A stretch of DNA of 64,000 bases from JALYYC01 sp963795805 (lineage in GTDB: Bacteria; Chloroflexota; Dormibacteria; CF-121): contig CAWCIV010000004.1 in NCBI GenBank assembly GCA_963795805.1, forward strand, positions 620,001 through 684,000. Reading direction: 5' to 3'. The notes beneath the pieces were generated by a model, which saw nothing but the letters and a program-made list of their open reading frames with translations, did not search any database and had not been told where the DNA came from. The position numbers and the translations under genes are program-made. Position 1 is the stretch's first letter, and the number at the start of each line of letters is the position of its first letter. Of this stretch, positions 53,034-62,247 are shown piece by piece.

Positions 53034-54146
53034 ATGAAGCGTGCGCATCTCGTTGCCGCGATTGGCGCCGCCCTGTTGCTTGCCGGATGCGGCACAAGCA
53101 GCCCGACGAGTCCCTCCGCCGCGGCCGGGGGAGGGCCGAGGCCACCCGCCGCCGCGCTGACCGGTGCGGGCGCCACGTTCCCGGCACCCTTCTACACCGC
53201 GGCCTTCTACGCCTACAACCAGAAGTTCAGCCAGGTCACGGTCAACTACCAGGCGATTGGATCCGGCGCAGGCATCCAGCAGCTCACCAAGAAGACGGTG
53301 GATTTTGGCGCCAGCGATGTCCCTTTGAAGACCTCAGAGGCCGATGCCATGGGCGGCAGCGACAAGGTGGTGCAGATCGCCGGAACACTCGGCACCGAGT
53401 CGCTCGCCTACAACCTGCAGGGTGTGTCGAGCGGTCAGCTCAAGCTGACATCCAAGACGATCGCCGGCATCTTCCTCGGTACCATCAAGAAGTGGAACGA
53501 CCCGGCGCTGGCGGCCGATAACAGCGGCGTCAGCCTGCCGAACCAGGCGATCACGGTCGTCCACCGGTCTGACGGGAGCGGCACCACCTACATCTTTACC
53601 GACTATCTCTCGAACGTCAGCTCGGATTGGAAAACGAAGGTCGGCACAGGTAAATCGGTCTCCTGGCCAGCCGGCCAGGGAGCCTCCGGCAATGCGGCCG
53701 TCGCCACCACCATCAAGCAGACACCCGGCTCGATTGGCTACGTTGAGCTCGCCTATGTGCTGCAGACCAACATGAGTCAGGCCCAGCTCCAGAACCACGA
53801 TGGCAACTTCGTCACCCCGAACGAGGCGGGCGCGACCGCCGCGGCTTCCCAGTTCTTGAACGTGAGCCCGACCGGATCGTTCTCGATCGTCAACGCGCCG
53901 GGCAAGGACAGCGCCCCGATCAGTGGCTACAGCTGGATGATGGTGTACAAGGACCAGTCGGATAAGACGAAGGGAACGGCCATGGTGGACCTCTTCTACT
54001 GGCTGATCACGGACGGCCAGCAGTACGCTGCGAACGTCCACTATGCAAAGCTTCCAAGCAAGATGGTCCAGGACGACATCAGTGCGTTGAAAACGGTGAC
54101 CTCGGGCGGCAGCCCGTTGCTGACCGGCGTGCCCGCCGCCTCCTGA
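53034..54146 (+). CDS. pstS: phosphate-binding lipoprotein PstS
   Basis: 370 residues. MKRAHLVAAIGAALLLAGCG holds a perfect lipobox (LAGC). After a Ser/Pro/Gly linker comes LTGAGATFPAPFYTAAFYAY, then GSGAGIQQLTKKTVDFGASDVPL and VVHRSDGSGTTYIFTDYLS, the phosphate-binding loops of PstS. It feeds phosphate to PstCA. ATG 53034; the frame extends upstream to 52998 but has no better site. Preceded by the Pho box at 52925. Confidence 0.97.
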   Translation: MKRAHLVAAIGAALLLAGCGTSSPTSPSAAAGGGPRPPAAALTGAGATFPAPFYTAAFYAYNQKFSQVTVNYQAIGSGAGIQQLTKKTVDFGASDVPLKTSEADAMGGSDKVVQIAGTLGTESLAYNLQGVSSGQLKLTSKTIAGIFLGTIKKWNDPALAADNSGVSLPNQAITVVHRSDGSGTTYIFTDYLSNVSSDWKTKVGTGKSVSWPAGQGASGNAAVATTIKQTPGSIGYVELAYVLQTNMSQAQLQNHDGNFVTPNEAGATAAASQFLNVSPTGSFSIVNAPGKDSAPISGYSWMMVYKDQSDKTKGTAMVDLFYWLITDGQQYAANVHYAKLPSKMVQDDISALKTVTSGGSPLLTGVPAAS

Positions 54147-54153
54147 TCCCGAC

Positions 54154-55134
54154 ATGAGCCTGGGGACTGCCGAGCAGGTAGCCCCGTCGCCGCTGGTGAA
54201 CGGTCGCCGGCGGCGATTCGTTGACGGCGATGCGATCTTCCGCGGCCTGGCCTACGCCGCGGCCGGCGTGATCATGCTCATCGCGGTAATCTTCCTGGTC
54301 ACGCTGTTCATCCCGGCGCTACCCTCGATTCGAGCCTTCGGTCTGGGATTCCTCGCCAGTTCGAAGTGGAACCCGGTCACCGGTCAGTTCGGCGCCCTCC
54401 CCTTCATCTTCGGCACGCTGGTGACCTCGGCGATCGGGCTTGTCATCGCGTTCCCGGTCGGAATTGGCGCGGCTCTCTTCCTCGCCGAGGAGGCGCGCCT
54501 GCGCTTCATCCGGGTCCCGCTATCGTTTGCCGTCGAGTTGCTGGCCGGCATCCCGAGCGTGGTAATCGGGTTGTGGGCCCTCTTCATCCTGACGCCGATC
54601 ATGCGCGACACCGTTGAGCCGTTCCTCAACCATGTCCTAGGATTTCTGCCGATCTTCCAGGGTGGGTACAGCGGCGCAAGCTTCCTCACTGCCGGCGTTG
54701 TCCTGGCCATCATGGTGCTCCCGATCATGATCGCCCTGTCGCGCGACGTCATCCACGAGGTGCCCAGGGCGCTGCGCGAGGCGAGCCTGGCGCTTGGCGC
54801 CACCGGGGCCGAGACGATCTGGTCGGTCATCCTGCCGTACGCCCGCGTCGGCATCACCGGCGCCGTGCTCCTGGCGCTCGGCCGCGCCCTGGGAGAGACG
54901 ATCGCCGTCACCATGGTGATCGGGAACAACGCCCTAATCACGAGCCACCTCTTCGCCCCCGGGTACACGCTGTCCGCGGTGCTCGCCAACGAGTTCACAG
55001 AAGCCGTCGGCAACCTCTACCAGGGCGCGCTCATCGAGCTCGGCCTTGTACTGGTGCTGATCACGATCGTCGTCAATGTCCTGGCCCGCCTCCTGGTCTG
55101 GCGGTTCAAGGGAACCCGGGAGATCCGCCTGTGA
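54154..55134 (+). CDS. pstC: phosphate ABC transporter permease PstC
   Basis: 326 residues, six helices: FRGLAYAAAGVIMLIAVIFLVTLFIPALPSI first, then FGTLVTSAIGLVIAFPVGIGAALFLAEEA. LLAGIPSVVIGLWALFILTP and IHEVPRALREASLALGATGAETIWSVILPYAR (EAA loop) are PstC-specific. ATG 54154 follows pstS by 7 bp. Overlaps pstA by four bases (GTGA). Confidence 0.96.
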   Translation: MSLGTAEQVAPSPLVNGRRRRFVDGDAIFRGLAYAAAGVIMLIAVIFLVTLFIPALPSIRAFGLGFLASSKWNPVTGQFGALPFIFGTLVTSAIGLVIAFPVGIGAALFLAEEARLRFIRVPLSFAVELLAGIPSVVIGLWALFILTPIMRDTVEPFLNHVLGFLPIFQGGYSGASFLTAGVVLAIMVLPIMIALSRDVIHEVPRALREASLALGATGAETIWSVILPYARVGITGAVLLALGRALGETIAVTMVIGNNALITSHLFAPGYTLSAVLANEFTEAVGNLYQGALIELGLVLVLITIVVNVLARLLVWRFKGTREIRL

Positions 55135-55970
55135 GCCGCCTGATCGTTCGGGTGCTGGTGGACCGCGTGGTCACCGCGCTCATCGTCCTCTGCGTCATGC
55201 TCGCCGCGGTGCCGATCCTGGTGCTCTTCATCTTCGTCATCGTCAAGGGCTTGCCGGGCATGCTCGAGCCCGGCTTCTTTACCGACGTGCCGCATCCGGT
55301 TGGATTCCCCGGGGGTGGCGTCTTCAATGCGATCGTCGGCACGCTGATCATCGTCGGCATCGCCTCACTGGCGGCGGTCCCATTCGGCACCCTGGTCGGG
55401 GTCTTCCTTTCGGAGTTCGGTCGCAATCGGGTCGGTGACACTGTTCGCTTTATCAGCGATGTCTTGACGGGTCTGCCGTCGATCGCCTTCGGCATCTTCG
55501 GCTACACCATCCTGGTCCTCACGACCAAGCACTTTTCGGCGATCGCCGCGTCGGCGGCGCTCGGGGTGCTGATGCTCCCTGTCATCATCCGAGCCACTGA
55601 AAATGCGCTCATCCTGGTCCCGAACGCGCTACGCGAGGCCGGGCTTGCTCTCGGAGCACCACGCTGGCGGGTCACGATGGAGATCGTCGTGCCTGCCGCG
55701 CTTGCCGGGATCGTCACCGGCGCCCTGCTCGCCATGGCCCGCGCCGCCGGCGAGACCGCGCCCTTACTGTTCACGACGCTGGGCAACGACCTGCTCCAGC
55801 TCAACCCCGGGCGCCAGATGGGCGCCCTCGCGCTGACCGTCTACCACAACGCGCTCACCCCTTACGCCAAGCTGCAGGACCAGGCGTGGGCGGCCGCCCT
55901 GCTGCTCGTCATCATGGTCTCGGTCACGAATATCGTGGCCCGCCTCTACGTGCGTCGCATTCAGTCCTGA
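55131..55970 (+). CDS. pstA: phosphate ABC transporter permease PstA
   Basis: 279 residues, six helices. FTDVPHPVGFPGGGVFNAIVGTLIIVG and DVLTGLPSIAFGIFGYTILVL are the PstA counterparts of PstC motifs, and ALREAGLALGAPRWRVTMEIVVPAA is the EAA loop. GTG 55131 overlaps the pstC stop. Forms the channel with PstC. Confidence 0.96.
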   Translation: MSRLIVRVLVDRVVTALIVLCVMLAAVPILVLFIFVIVKGLPGMLEPGFFTDVPHPVGFPGGGVFNAIVGTLIIVGIASLAAVPFGTLVGVFLSEFGRNRVGDTVRFISDVLTGLPSIAFGIFGYTILVLTTKHFSAIAASAALGVLMLPVIIRATENALILVPNALREAGLALGAPRWRVTMEIVVPAALAGIVTGALLAMARAAGETAPLLFTTLGNDLLQLNPGRQMGALALTVYHNALTPYAKLQDQAWAAALLLVIMVSVTNIVARLYVRRIQS

Positions 55971-55992
55971 TCCCGTGGCGGTGAGTGGCACA

Positions 55993-56817
55993 ATGAAAGA
56001 CGTCCCCATGCAGGTCGAGGTCGCACCCACCGTTCCGCCGGAGGCGAGCCTTAACATCAAGCTCGACGCTCGGCACGTCGATTTCTTCTACGGCGATTTC
56101 CAGGCGCTCCACGACGTGTCCCTCGCCGTCCAGGCCTGCAAGATCACGGCGCTGATCGGACCATCGGGGTGCGGCAAGACGACCTTCCTGCGGATCTTCA
56201 ACCGCATGCACGACCTTGTGCCGAACGCGCGGGCGACCGGCGAGGTCTTGCTCGATGGCAAGAACGTCCTCGACTCCAGTACCGATGTGATCCAGCTTCG
56301 GCGTCAGGTCGGCATGCTGTTTCAGCGGCCGAACCCGTTTCCGAAATCGATCTTCGACAACGTCGCCTACGGCCCGCACATGCTCGGCTGGCCGATGCGA
56401 CGGATCGAGGCCGTGGTCGAGGAATGCCTGAAGGACACCGGGCTCTGGGATGAGGTCAAAGACCGGCTTCGAAAATCGGCGCTCAATCTGTCAGGCGGTC
56501 AGCAGCAACGCCTCTGCCTGGCCCGAGCCCTGGCGGTCAAGCCGGAGGTGATCCTCATGGACGAGCCGGCGTCGGCGCTCGATCCGATTGCCACGCTGCG
56601 CATCGAGGAACTCATGCAGGACCTGAAGAAGCGGTATACGATCGTGATCGTGACGCATAACATGCAACAGGCCTCGCGAGTCTCGGACTTCACCGCCTTC
56701 ATGTTGATGAATCAGAAGCGGGCAGGCGAGCTGGTTGAGTTCGGGCCGACCGACGACATCTTCAACCGTCCAAAGGACAACCGGACCGAGGATTACATCA
56801 CGGGACGGTTCGGCTGA
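55993..56817 (+). CDS. pstB: phosphate ABC transporter ATPase PstB
   Basis: 274 residues. Walker A LIGPSGCGKTTFLRIFNRM, Q-loop VGMLFQRPNPFPKSIFDNVAYG, signature LNLSGGQQQRLCLARAL and Walker B VILMDEPASALDPI are characteristic of PstB, together with VEFGPTDDIFNRPKDNRTEDYI at the end. ATG 55993 has a weak GGCGGTGAG site; GTG 55975 would add six residues. PstB also relays phosphate status to PhoR via PhoU. Confidence 0.96.
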   Translation: MKDVPMQVEVAPTVPPEASLNIKLDARHVDFFYGDFQALHDVSLAVQACKITALIGPSGCGKTTFLRIFNRMHDLVPNARATGEVLLDGKNVLDSSTDVIQLRRQVGMLFQRPNPFPKSIFDNVAYGPHMLGWPMRRIEAVVEECLKDTGLWDEVKDRLRKSALNLSGGQQQRLCLARALAVKPEVILMDEPASALDPIATLRIEELMQDLKKRYTIVIVTHNMQQASRVSDFTAFMLMNQKRAGELVEFGPTDDIFNRPKDNRTEDYITGRFG

Positions 56818-56819
56818 CC

Positions 56820-57479
56820 GTGGCCGCGATTCGGACTCAGTTCGACCAGGAGCTCGCCGAGCTGAAGTCCGGCGTGCTTCGGCTGGGCAGCATGATTGAG
56901 CAGGCGATCGCCGAATCGATGCGGGCGCTGGTTGATCGTGACAATGCACTTGCGCGAATCGTCATTGCCAGGGACCAGGAGGTCAACGAGCTGCACCGCC
57001 AATTGCGCGAACGCGCCTTCATGATCATGGCGACCCAGCAGCCGGTCGCCCGCGACCTGCGCCTGATCGTGAGCTTTCAGCACATGGTGCTCGAGCTCGA
57101 GCGGATGGGCGACCACGCGGTCGGCATCGCCCGCGCGGCGCTTCGGCTGAACGATATGCCGATCCTCAAACCGTACGTGGATCTGCCGAAGATGGCCGAA
57201 GTCGTCGAGTCGCAGGTGCACGATATCCTGGGCGCGGTGATCGAGGCCGACCAGGACAAGGCCCGTGCGATCGCCGAGCGTGATGATGAAGTCGACCTCC
57301 TGTATCACAAGCTCTGGGACGAGCTGATCGGCTACATGATCGAGGACACCGGGAATGTGCAGCGGGCCGCGGTGCTGCTCTTCCTCGCCAAGGACCTCGA
57401 GCGTATCGCCGACCGCGTCACGAACATTGCCGAGGACGTCGTCTTCCTGCACACCGGGCGGATCGTGGAGTTGAGTTAG
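56820..57479 (+). CDS. phoU: phosphate signalling protein PhoU
   Basis: 219 residues in two three-helix bundles. The metal-binding repeats ELERMGDHAVGIARAA and DLERIADRVTNIAEDVVFL (E/D-x3-D-x2-x-I pattern) are present in order. PhoU couples PstB to PhoR and limits Pi uptake. GTG 56820 is two bases after the pstB stop. Its stop shares a base with the phoB start. Confidence 0.96.
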   Translation: MAAIRTQFDQELAELKSGVLRLGSMIEQAIAESMRALVDRDNALARIVIARDQEVNELHRQLRERAFMIMATQQPVARDLRLIVSFQHMVLELERMGDHAVGIARAALRLNDMPILKPYVDLPKMAEVVESQVHDILGAVIEADQDKARAIAERDDEVDLLYHKLWDELIGYMIEDTGNVQRAAVLLFLAKDLERIADRVTNIAEDVVFLHTGRIVELS

Positions 57480-58201
57480 TGCCGAAGCGCATCCTTGTCG
57501 TCGAGGATGACGCGACGATCAGGGACACGCTCAGCTTCAACCTCAAGAAAGAGGGATATCTCGTGACGGTTGCCCAGGATGGCGCGGAGGCCTTGACCAA
57601 AGCTCGGGAGGCGCGTGCCGACCTGATCCTCCTCGACCTCATGCTGCCCGAGCTGAACGGGCTCGAGGTCTGCCGGATCCTCCGGCAGGAGGGCAACGTG
57701 CCGATCATCATGCTGACTGCCAAGGAAAGCGAGGTGGACAAGGTTGTCGGACTGCAGCTAGGAGCCGACGATTACATCACGAAGCCCTTTTCGCTCCGCG
57801 AGCTGTTTGCCAGGATGACAGCCGTCCTTCGCCGAAGCGAGCAGCGGGACGTCCGTCCGGAGGTCGAGGAGGAGCGGCTCGGCCGGCTCCGCATCGACCG
57901 AGCCGGGCGCCGAGCGATGATCGACGACGCGGAACTGCGGCTGACGCCAAAGGAATGGGAGTTGCTCGCCTACCTGGTCCACCGGCCTGGACGCGTCTTC
58001 ACCCGGGAGATCCTGCTGGAGCAGGTGTGGGGCTACAACTATCTTGGCGACCGCAAGACCGTCGACGTCCACATTCGCTGGCTTCGAGAGAAGCTCGGCA
58101 AGCACGGGCGGCTCGGGTTCGAGATCGTCACCGTCCGCGGCGCCGGCTACCGGCTCGATCCCGTAGTCGAGGCCGGCCAGGCTCCGGCCGCCGCCTCCTG
58201 A
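57479..58201 (+). CDS. phoB: PhoB/PhoP-type response regulator
   Basis: 240 residues. Receiver: ILVVEDDATIRDTLSFNLKKEG (acidic pair), LILLDLMLPELNGLEVC (phospho-Asp), IMLTAKES and GADDYITKPFSLREL (Thr, Lys). The OmpR-type winged helix follows: RLTPKEWELLAYLVHRPGRVFTREILLEQVWGYNYLGDRKTVDVHIRWLREKL. It very probably binds the CTTAAC-type direct repeats before ppk and pstS, by analogy with PhoB/PhoP, which bind tandem repeats of 11 bp period. GTG 57479. The last gene of the phoR-pst-phoU-phoB run. Confidence 0.94.
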   Translation: MPKRILVVEDDATIRDTLSFNLKKEGYLVTVAQDGAEALTKAREARADLILLDLMLPELNGLEVCRILRQEGNVPIIMLTAKESEVDKVVGLQLGADDYITKPFSLRELFARMTAVLRRSEQRDVRPEVEEERLGRLRIDRAGRRAMIDDAELRLTPKEWELLAYLVHRPGRVFTREILLEQVWGYNYLGDRKTVDVHIRWLREKLGKHGRLGFEIVTVRGAGYRLDPVVEAGQAPAAAS

Positions 58202-58213
58202 CGCCGGGCCCGG

Positions 58214-58711
58214 TCAGCCTCCGGCCGGCGCGCCACCGCCGAAGCCACCGGTTGCCGCGCCGGCGGGCACGATCTGGATCGAGTTCGCCTTGACGCTCCC
58301 GTCGGCCTGGCGTGTACCGACCACCGTCACGGTCTGCGTCTCCTGCAGGTCGGACACGGCGCCGATGGCGGTTTTCCGGACGATCACGCTCGGGTCGAAG
58401 GTCACCTTGACGTCCGTCCCGCAGCGCGCGTCATGCACGGTCAGGCTGGTCGAGGTGAGGTTGGTCACGGTGCCACTGGTGCCGCGGCGCGTCACGGGGC
58501 GACCGGAGGCGGCGGCGGTTGGGGCCGCCGTCGCGGCTGCGCCCGGGCTCGGACAGGCGGCCGCCACGCCTCGGCCCAGGGCGGCAGCCCCGTTCCCGTT
58601 GGTGGTCGACGCGGCGGCAGCCGTTCCGCCTCCGCCGATTTTGTAGCCGCCGTAGAAGCCGCCCAGCAGGGCGACGACGACGATCAGCGCTGCGATTGGA
58701 TACTTGATCAT
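58214..58711 (-). CDS. membrane-anchored protein with DUF5666-like domain
   Basis: 165 residues. MIKYPIAALIVVVALLGGFYGG is one anchoring helix. A low-complexity Ala/Thr/Gly stretch follows, then a small OB-like beta domain: GTVTNLTSTSLTVHDARCGTDVKVTFD and LQETQTVTVVGTRQADGSVKANSIQIV, which resembles DUF5666 repeats. The C-terminus is Gly/Ala-rich. ATG 58711 is 28 bp after the MacB-like permease stop on the same strand, so it belongs to the exporter operon. Function unknown. Confidence 0.65.
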   Translation of the reverse strand: MIKYPIAALIVVVALLGGFYGGYKIGGGGTAAAASTTNGNGAAALGRGVAAACPSPGAAATAAPTAAASGRPVTRRGTSGTVTNLTSTSLTVHDARCGTDVKVTFDPSVIVRKTAIGAVSDLQETQTVTVVGTRQADGSVKANSIQIVPAGAATGGFGGGAPAGG

Positions 58712-58738
58712 TCGTTGACCTCCAGAGAATTCCGAAAC

Positions 58739-59974
58739 TTATTCGTAGCGCAACGCCTCGATCGGACGAAGCCGGGCGGCCCGGTTGGCCGGGTAGAGAC
58801 CGAAGAAGAGGCCGATCGCAACCGAGATGCCGAAGGCCGCGATGACGGACGGCATGGAAATGATCGGAGCAGGCAGGCTGGCAACGAACCGCGGGAGAAC
58901 GCCGGCGAGCAGCACCCCGACCAGGATGCCCAGGGCGCCGCCAACGCCGCTCAGGAACATCGACTCGATCAGGAACTGCAGCAGGATGTCCTGTCGACGG
59001 GCTCCGATCGCTTTCCTGATCCCAATCTCGCGGGTCCGCTCGGTCACGGTGACGAGCATGATGTTCATGATTCCGATGCCGCCAACGACCAGGGAGATGC
59101 CGGCGATGGCGCCCAGCATCAGCGTGAGCACCCCGGTGGACTGCGTCGCGCTGCTCAGCACGTCTTGCTGGCTCAGGATCTGGAAGTCGGCCTGGGTCGG
59201 ATCCGAGATGTGATGCCGATCGAGCAGGACCTGGGTGACTTCGGCGGTGGCCGCGCTGTTGGCCTGGGCGCTGGCGGCCTCGACATAGATCTGCTGCACG
59301 TTCTTCCCGCGCCCGCCAAGCAGGTAGTCCCACGCCGCGGTGATCGGCGTGACCACCAGGTCATCCTGGTTGTTGAGGCCGGACGCGCCCTTGGGCGCGA
59401 GCACGCCGATCACACGGAAGCTGACGCGGTTGATCTTGATCACCTGGCCGATCGGATCGCTCCCGGCAAACAGGTTGTCCACCACCGTCTGGCCGACCAC
59501 CGCTACCTTGTTGGCGGCGTCCACATCCGCTGAGGTAAAGAACGCGCCGCTGCCGAGCTGGTAATTGCGGACCGACGGGAAATCCTGCGTTGTGCCGGTC
59601 AGGCTGGAATTCCAGTTCTGGTTGCCGTAGGTCAGCTGCGCGCGGCCGCTCGCGTTGGGGATCGCGGCCACGACGTCCGGGGATGTCTGCGTGTTGTTGA
59701 GCGCCTTCACGTCATCCATGGTCAGGGTGGACCCCGTGCCGAATCCTTGCTGCACCCCGCCCGCGCTTCGCGTGTTCGACGGGAAGACACTGAGCAGGTT
59801 CGAGCCGAGCGATTGGATCTGCTGCTGCACCGCGACCGTGGCGCCATTGCCAACGCCGACAAGGAGGATGACGGCGGCGACGCCGATCAGGATGCCAAGC
59901 ATGGTCAGGCTGGAGCGAAGCCGATTGGCCGTGAGCCCACTGGCGGCGAGGCGCAAGCCTTCGAGCAGGCTCAT
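58739..59974 (-). CDS. MacB-like ABC exporter permease
   Basis: 411 residues. The N-terminal helix region SLLEGLRLAASGLTANRLRSSLTMLGILIGVAAVILL and a large extracytoplasmic MacB_PCD-type domain of about 220 residues precede three C-terminal helices with ERTREIGIRKAIGARRQDIL, the FtsX signature. Such exporters move peptides, lipids or lipoproteins by mechanotransmission. ATG 59974 overlaps the ATPase stop (ATGA). Partner of the ATPase and adaptor upstream. Confidence 0.92.
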   Translation of the reverse strand: MSLLEGLRLAASGLTANRLRSSLTMLGILIGVAAVILLVGVGNGATVAVQQQIQSLGSNLLSVFPSNTRSAGGVQQGFGTGSTLTMDDVKALNNTQTSPDVVAAIPNASGRAQLTYGNQNWNSSLTGTTQDFPSVRNYQLGSGAFFTSADVDAANKVAVVGQTVVDNLFAGSDPIGQVIKINRVSFRVIGVLAPKGASGLNNQDDLVVTPITAAWDYLLGGRGKNVQQIYVEAASAQANSAATAEVTQVLLDRHHISDPTQADFQILSQQDVLSSATQSTGVLTLMLGAIAGISLVVGGIGIMNIMLVTVTERTREIGIRKAIGARRQDILLQFLIESMFLSGVGGALGILVGVLLAGVLPRFVASLPAPIISMPSVIAAFGISVAIGLFFGLYPANRAARLRPIEALRYE

Positions 59975-60669
59975 CGCGTCACCTCGTTCAAGGCGACGGG
60001 ATGACGCTCGTCGCTGACCACCACGCCGTCGCGCAAGCGCACCACCCGCTGGGCAAAGGCGGCGATGTCCGGCTCATGGGTGATCAGCACGATGGTGCGG
60101 CCCTGCCGGTTCAAATCGGCAAGCAGGCGCATGATCTCCAGGCTCGACTCACTGTCCAGGTTGCCGGTTGGTTCGTCGGCAAGCAGGATCGCCGGGTTCG
60201 TCACCAGCGCTCGCGCGACCGCGACTCGCTGCTGCTGGCCTCCCGACAGCTCGCTCGGCACATGATTGGCGCGATTCGCCAGGCCCACCGAGGCCAGCGC
60301 CTGCAGCGCGCGTTGCCGTCGCTCTTGCGTGTCGCCCGCGTAGATCAGGGGCATTTCGACGTTGTGGAGGGCCTTGACGCGTGGGATCAGGTTGAAGGAC
60401 TGAAAGACAAAGCCGATCTTCCGGTTTCGAATCCAGGCCAGCTGGTCCTCGGTCAGGTTGGACACGTCGTACCCATCGAGGATGTAGCGGCCGCCCGTGG
60501 GCTGATCGAGACACCCGATCAGGTTCATGAGCGTGCTCTTGCCTGAGCCCGAGGGGCCCATGATGGCGACGAACTGGCCTTCCGGGATGTGCAGCGAGAT
60601 GCCCCGGAGCGCGGCCACCTCGACCTCTCCGGTTTGGTAGACCTTGGTCACCCCCTCGAGGGTGATCAT
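59971..60669 (-). CDS. MacB/LolD-type ABC exporter ATPase
   Basis: 232 residues. Walker A AIMGPSGSGKSTLMNLIG, Q-loop IGFVFQSFNLIPRVKAL, signature LSGGQQQRVAVARAL, Walker B ILLADEPTGNLDSES and H-loop IVLITHEPDIAAF match the LolD/MacB class. ATG 60669 overlaps the adaptor stop (ATGA); its own stop overlaps the permease start. So adaptor, ATPase and permease are strictly coupled. Confidence 0.95.
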   Translation of the reverse strand: MITLEGVTKVYQTGEVEVAALRGISLHIPEGQFVAIMGPSGSGKSTLMNLIGCLDQPTGGRYILDGYDVSNLTEDQLAWIRNRKIGFVFQSFNLIPRVKALHNVEMPLIYAGDTQERRQRALQALASVGLANRANHVPSELSGGQQQRVAVARALVTNPAILLADEPTGNLDSESSLEIMRLLADLNRQGRTIVLITHEPDIAAFAQRVVRLRDGVVVSDERHPVALNEVTR

Positions 60670-62162
60670 CCGCCGGCTCGGACGGCTCCTCCACCGCCCA
60701 GGCCACCGCCCCGCAAGAGGTTGCCGCCGCCTGCTCCGCTGGTCGTGGTTCCGGTTCGCAGGGCGGGGAGGACGACCTGATCGCCTTCGTTGAGACCCGC
60801 CTTGATCTCCGTCGTCGTGTCGCCGACGATCCCGACGACAACCTCGGTGGGGATTTGTTCGCCCTTGCTGTAGACGGTGACCATCGTGGTGCCGCCGGTG
60901 GTGTGCACGGCGGCGTTGGGCACGCGCACCACGTTGTCGGCCTGCGCCACGACGACCGACGCGTTGGTCGTCATGCCAGTCCTCAACCGTGGATCGGTTC
61001 GATTGAGGACGAAGGTGCCGTAGTAATCGACCACGTTCGAGACCACCGTGGCGCTCGGGCTGACGCTCACGAGGTGACCGGAGATCGTCAAGCCCGTCAC
61101 GGCATCGAAGGTCAGCGTGGCCGTCTGGTTCGGCTGCAGCCTGCCCGCATCAGTCTCGGCAAAGGGCATGACCGCCACGAAGCTACTGGTGTCGTCGATG
61201 GCCATGAAGGCGGAGGAGCCTGCGGTTGACGTGCCGCTGGCCGGTGCCGGCGCCAGCGACCCGGGCGCCTGGGCTGTCGTGCCGGCCCCGGCCGAGACCA
61301 TCTCGCCGCTAACGCCGTTGATGCTGGTGATCACGCCGGAGGTCGGGGCGGTGAGCGTGGTCTCGCTGACGGCCAGCTGCGCTGCCTGGACCTGGGCTCC
61401 GGCCGAGGCGACCTGTGCCTGGGCCGAGGCGATCGCGTTGGGCTTGGCCTGGGTCTGCACGTTGTAGTTGTCACGCGACGACGTCACCTGTTGGGATGCC
61501 TGGTTGATTCGCGACTGGCCACTGATCTGATCGGAGTGTTGCCGGCTTTGATCGCTTGCCAGCTGGCTCCGATCCTGGTTGCAGGATGGCAATGGGACCC
61601 CGCCGCAGTCCGCATTCACCTTCGCCTGATCATTGCTGACCGTGGAGGCATCGGCCTCGTTCTGGGCGTTGACGGAGGCGACCGTGTCGTTGTAGTTCTG
61701 CTGCGCGGCGGACAGCTGGTGCTGGAGTTGCGTCACCTGGGCGCCGGTCAGCGGGCTGAGAGCCGATTGGAGGTTGGCCTGTGCCGAGGCGAGGGATGCC
61801 TGGGCCTGGCTCAGGGCGGCCTGCTGCACTGCTGGGTCGATGCGGGCGAGCACCTGGCCGGTGGTCACCTTGTCGCCGACCTTGACGTCGACTTCGCTCA
61901 GCTGCCCGGCGACCCGGAAGTTCACGTTCATCCGTCCTGCGGGCTGCAGCGACCCGGTCCCGCTCACGACCGACGAGACGGTGCCGCGGGTTGCCGTTGC
62001 CAGCCGAACCGCCACCGCGGCGGGCTTGGCGAGGAAGGTGTCGCGCGCGATCAGGCCGACGAGCACGAGGCCGACCAGGCCCAGGCCAATGATCCAGAGG
62101 GAGGTCCGGCTCAACCAGGTGCGTCCCGGGACCGGTAGGGTCTTGAGGATGGGTGCTTGCAT
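60666..62162 (-). CDS. HlyD/MacA-like membrane-fusion (adaptor) protein
   Basis: 498 residues. One N-terminal anchor helix (LWIIGLGLVGLVLVGLIA), then a lipoyl half-motif GQLSEVDVKVGDKVTTGQVLARID, a coiled-coil hairpin of about 110 residues rich in Gln/Ser/Ala (ALSQAQASLASAQANL onward), the second lipoyl half AVSETTLTAPTSGVITSINGV and beta-barrel/MP domains to a Gly-rich tail. This is the MacA-type adaptor in a lineage that may lack an outer membrane, where such proteins act as cell-envelope linkers. ATG 62162. A CTTAGC/CTTAAC repeat precedes it. Confidence 0.9.
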   Translation of the reverse strand: MQAPILKTLPVPGRTWLSRTSLWIIGLGLVGLVLVGLIARDTFLAKPAAVAVRLATATRGTVSSVVSGTGSLQPAGRMNVNFRVAGQLSEVDVKVGDKVTTGQVLARIDPAVQQAALSQAQASLASAQANLQSALSPLTGAQVTQLQHQLSAAQQNYNDTVASVNAQNEADASTVSNDQAKVNADCGGVPLPSCNQDRSQLASDQSRQHSDQISGQSRINQASQQVTSSRDNYNVQTQAKPNAIASAQAQVASAGAQVQAAQLAVSETTLTAPTSGVITSINGVSGEMVSAGAGTTAQAPGSLAPAPASGTSTAGSSAFMAIDDTSSFVAVMPFAETDAGRLQPNQTATLTFDAVTGLTISGHLVSVSPSATVVSNVVDYYGTFVLNRTDPRLRTGMTTNASVVVAQADNVVRVPNAAVHTTGGTTMVTVYSKGEQIPTEVVVGIVGDTTTEIKAGLNEGDQVVLPALRTGTTTSGAGGGNLLRGGGLGGGGAVRAGG

Positions 62163-62207
62163 CAGTGGCCATCTTCCGGCAGCCGATTGAAAGCACCATG
62201 AGGGTGC

Positions 62208-62224
62208 GTTAAGGGTTTGCTAAG
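62208..62224 (-). promoter_or_regulatory. 11-bp-period direct repeat before the MacAB-like operon
   Basis: On the minus strand CTTAGC, five bases, CTTAAC. The first half-site resembles the HtrA site below and the second the Pho boxes. It lies 46-62 bp upstream of the adaptor start and fits an OmpR-family regulator such as PhoB or the partner of the kinase at the right edge. Confidence 0.55.
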
Positions 62225-62247
62225 AGACGAAAAGCGAGTTTGCGGCT

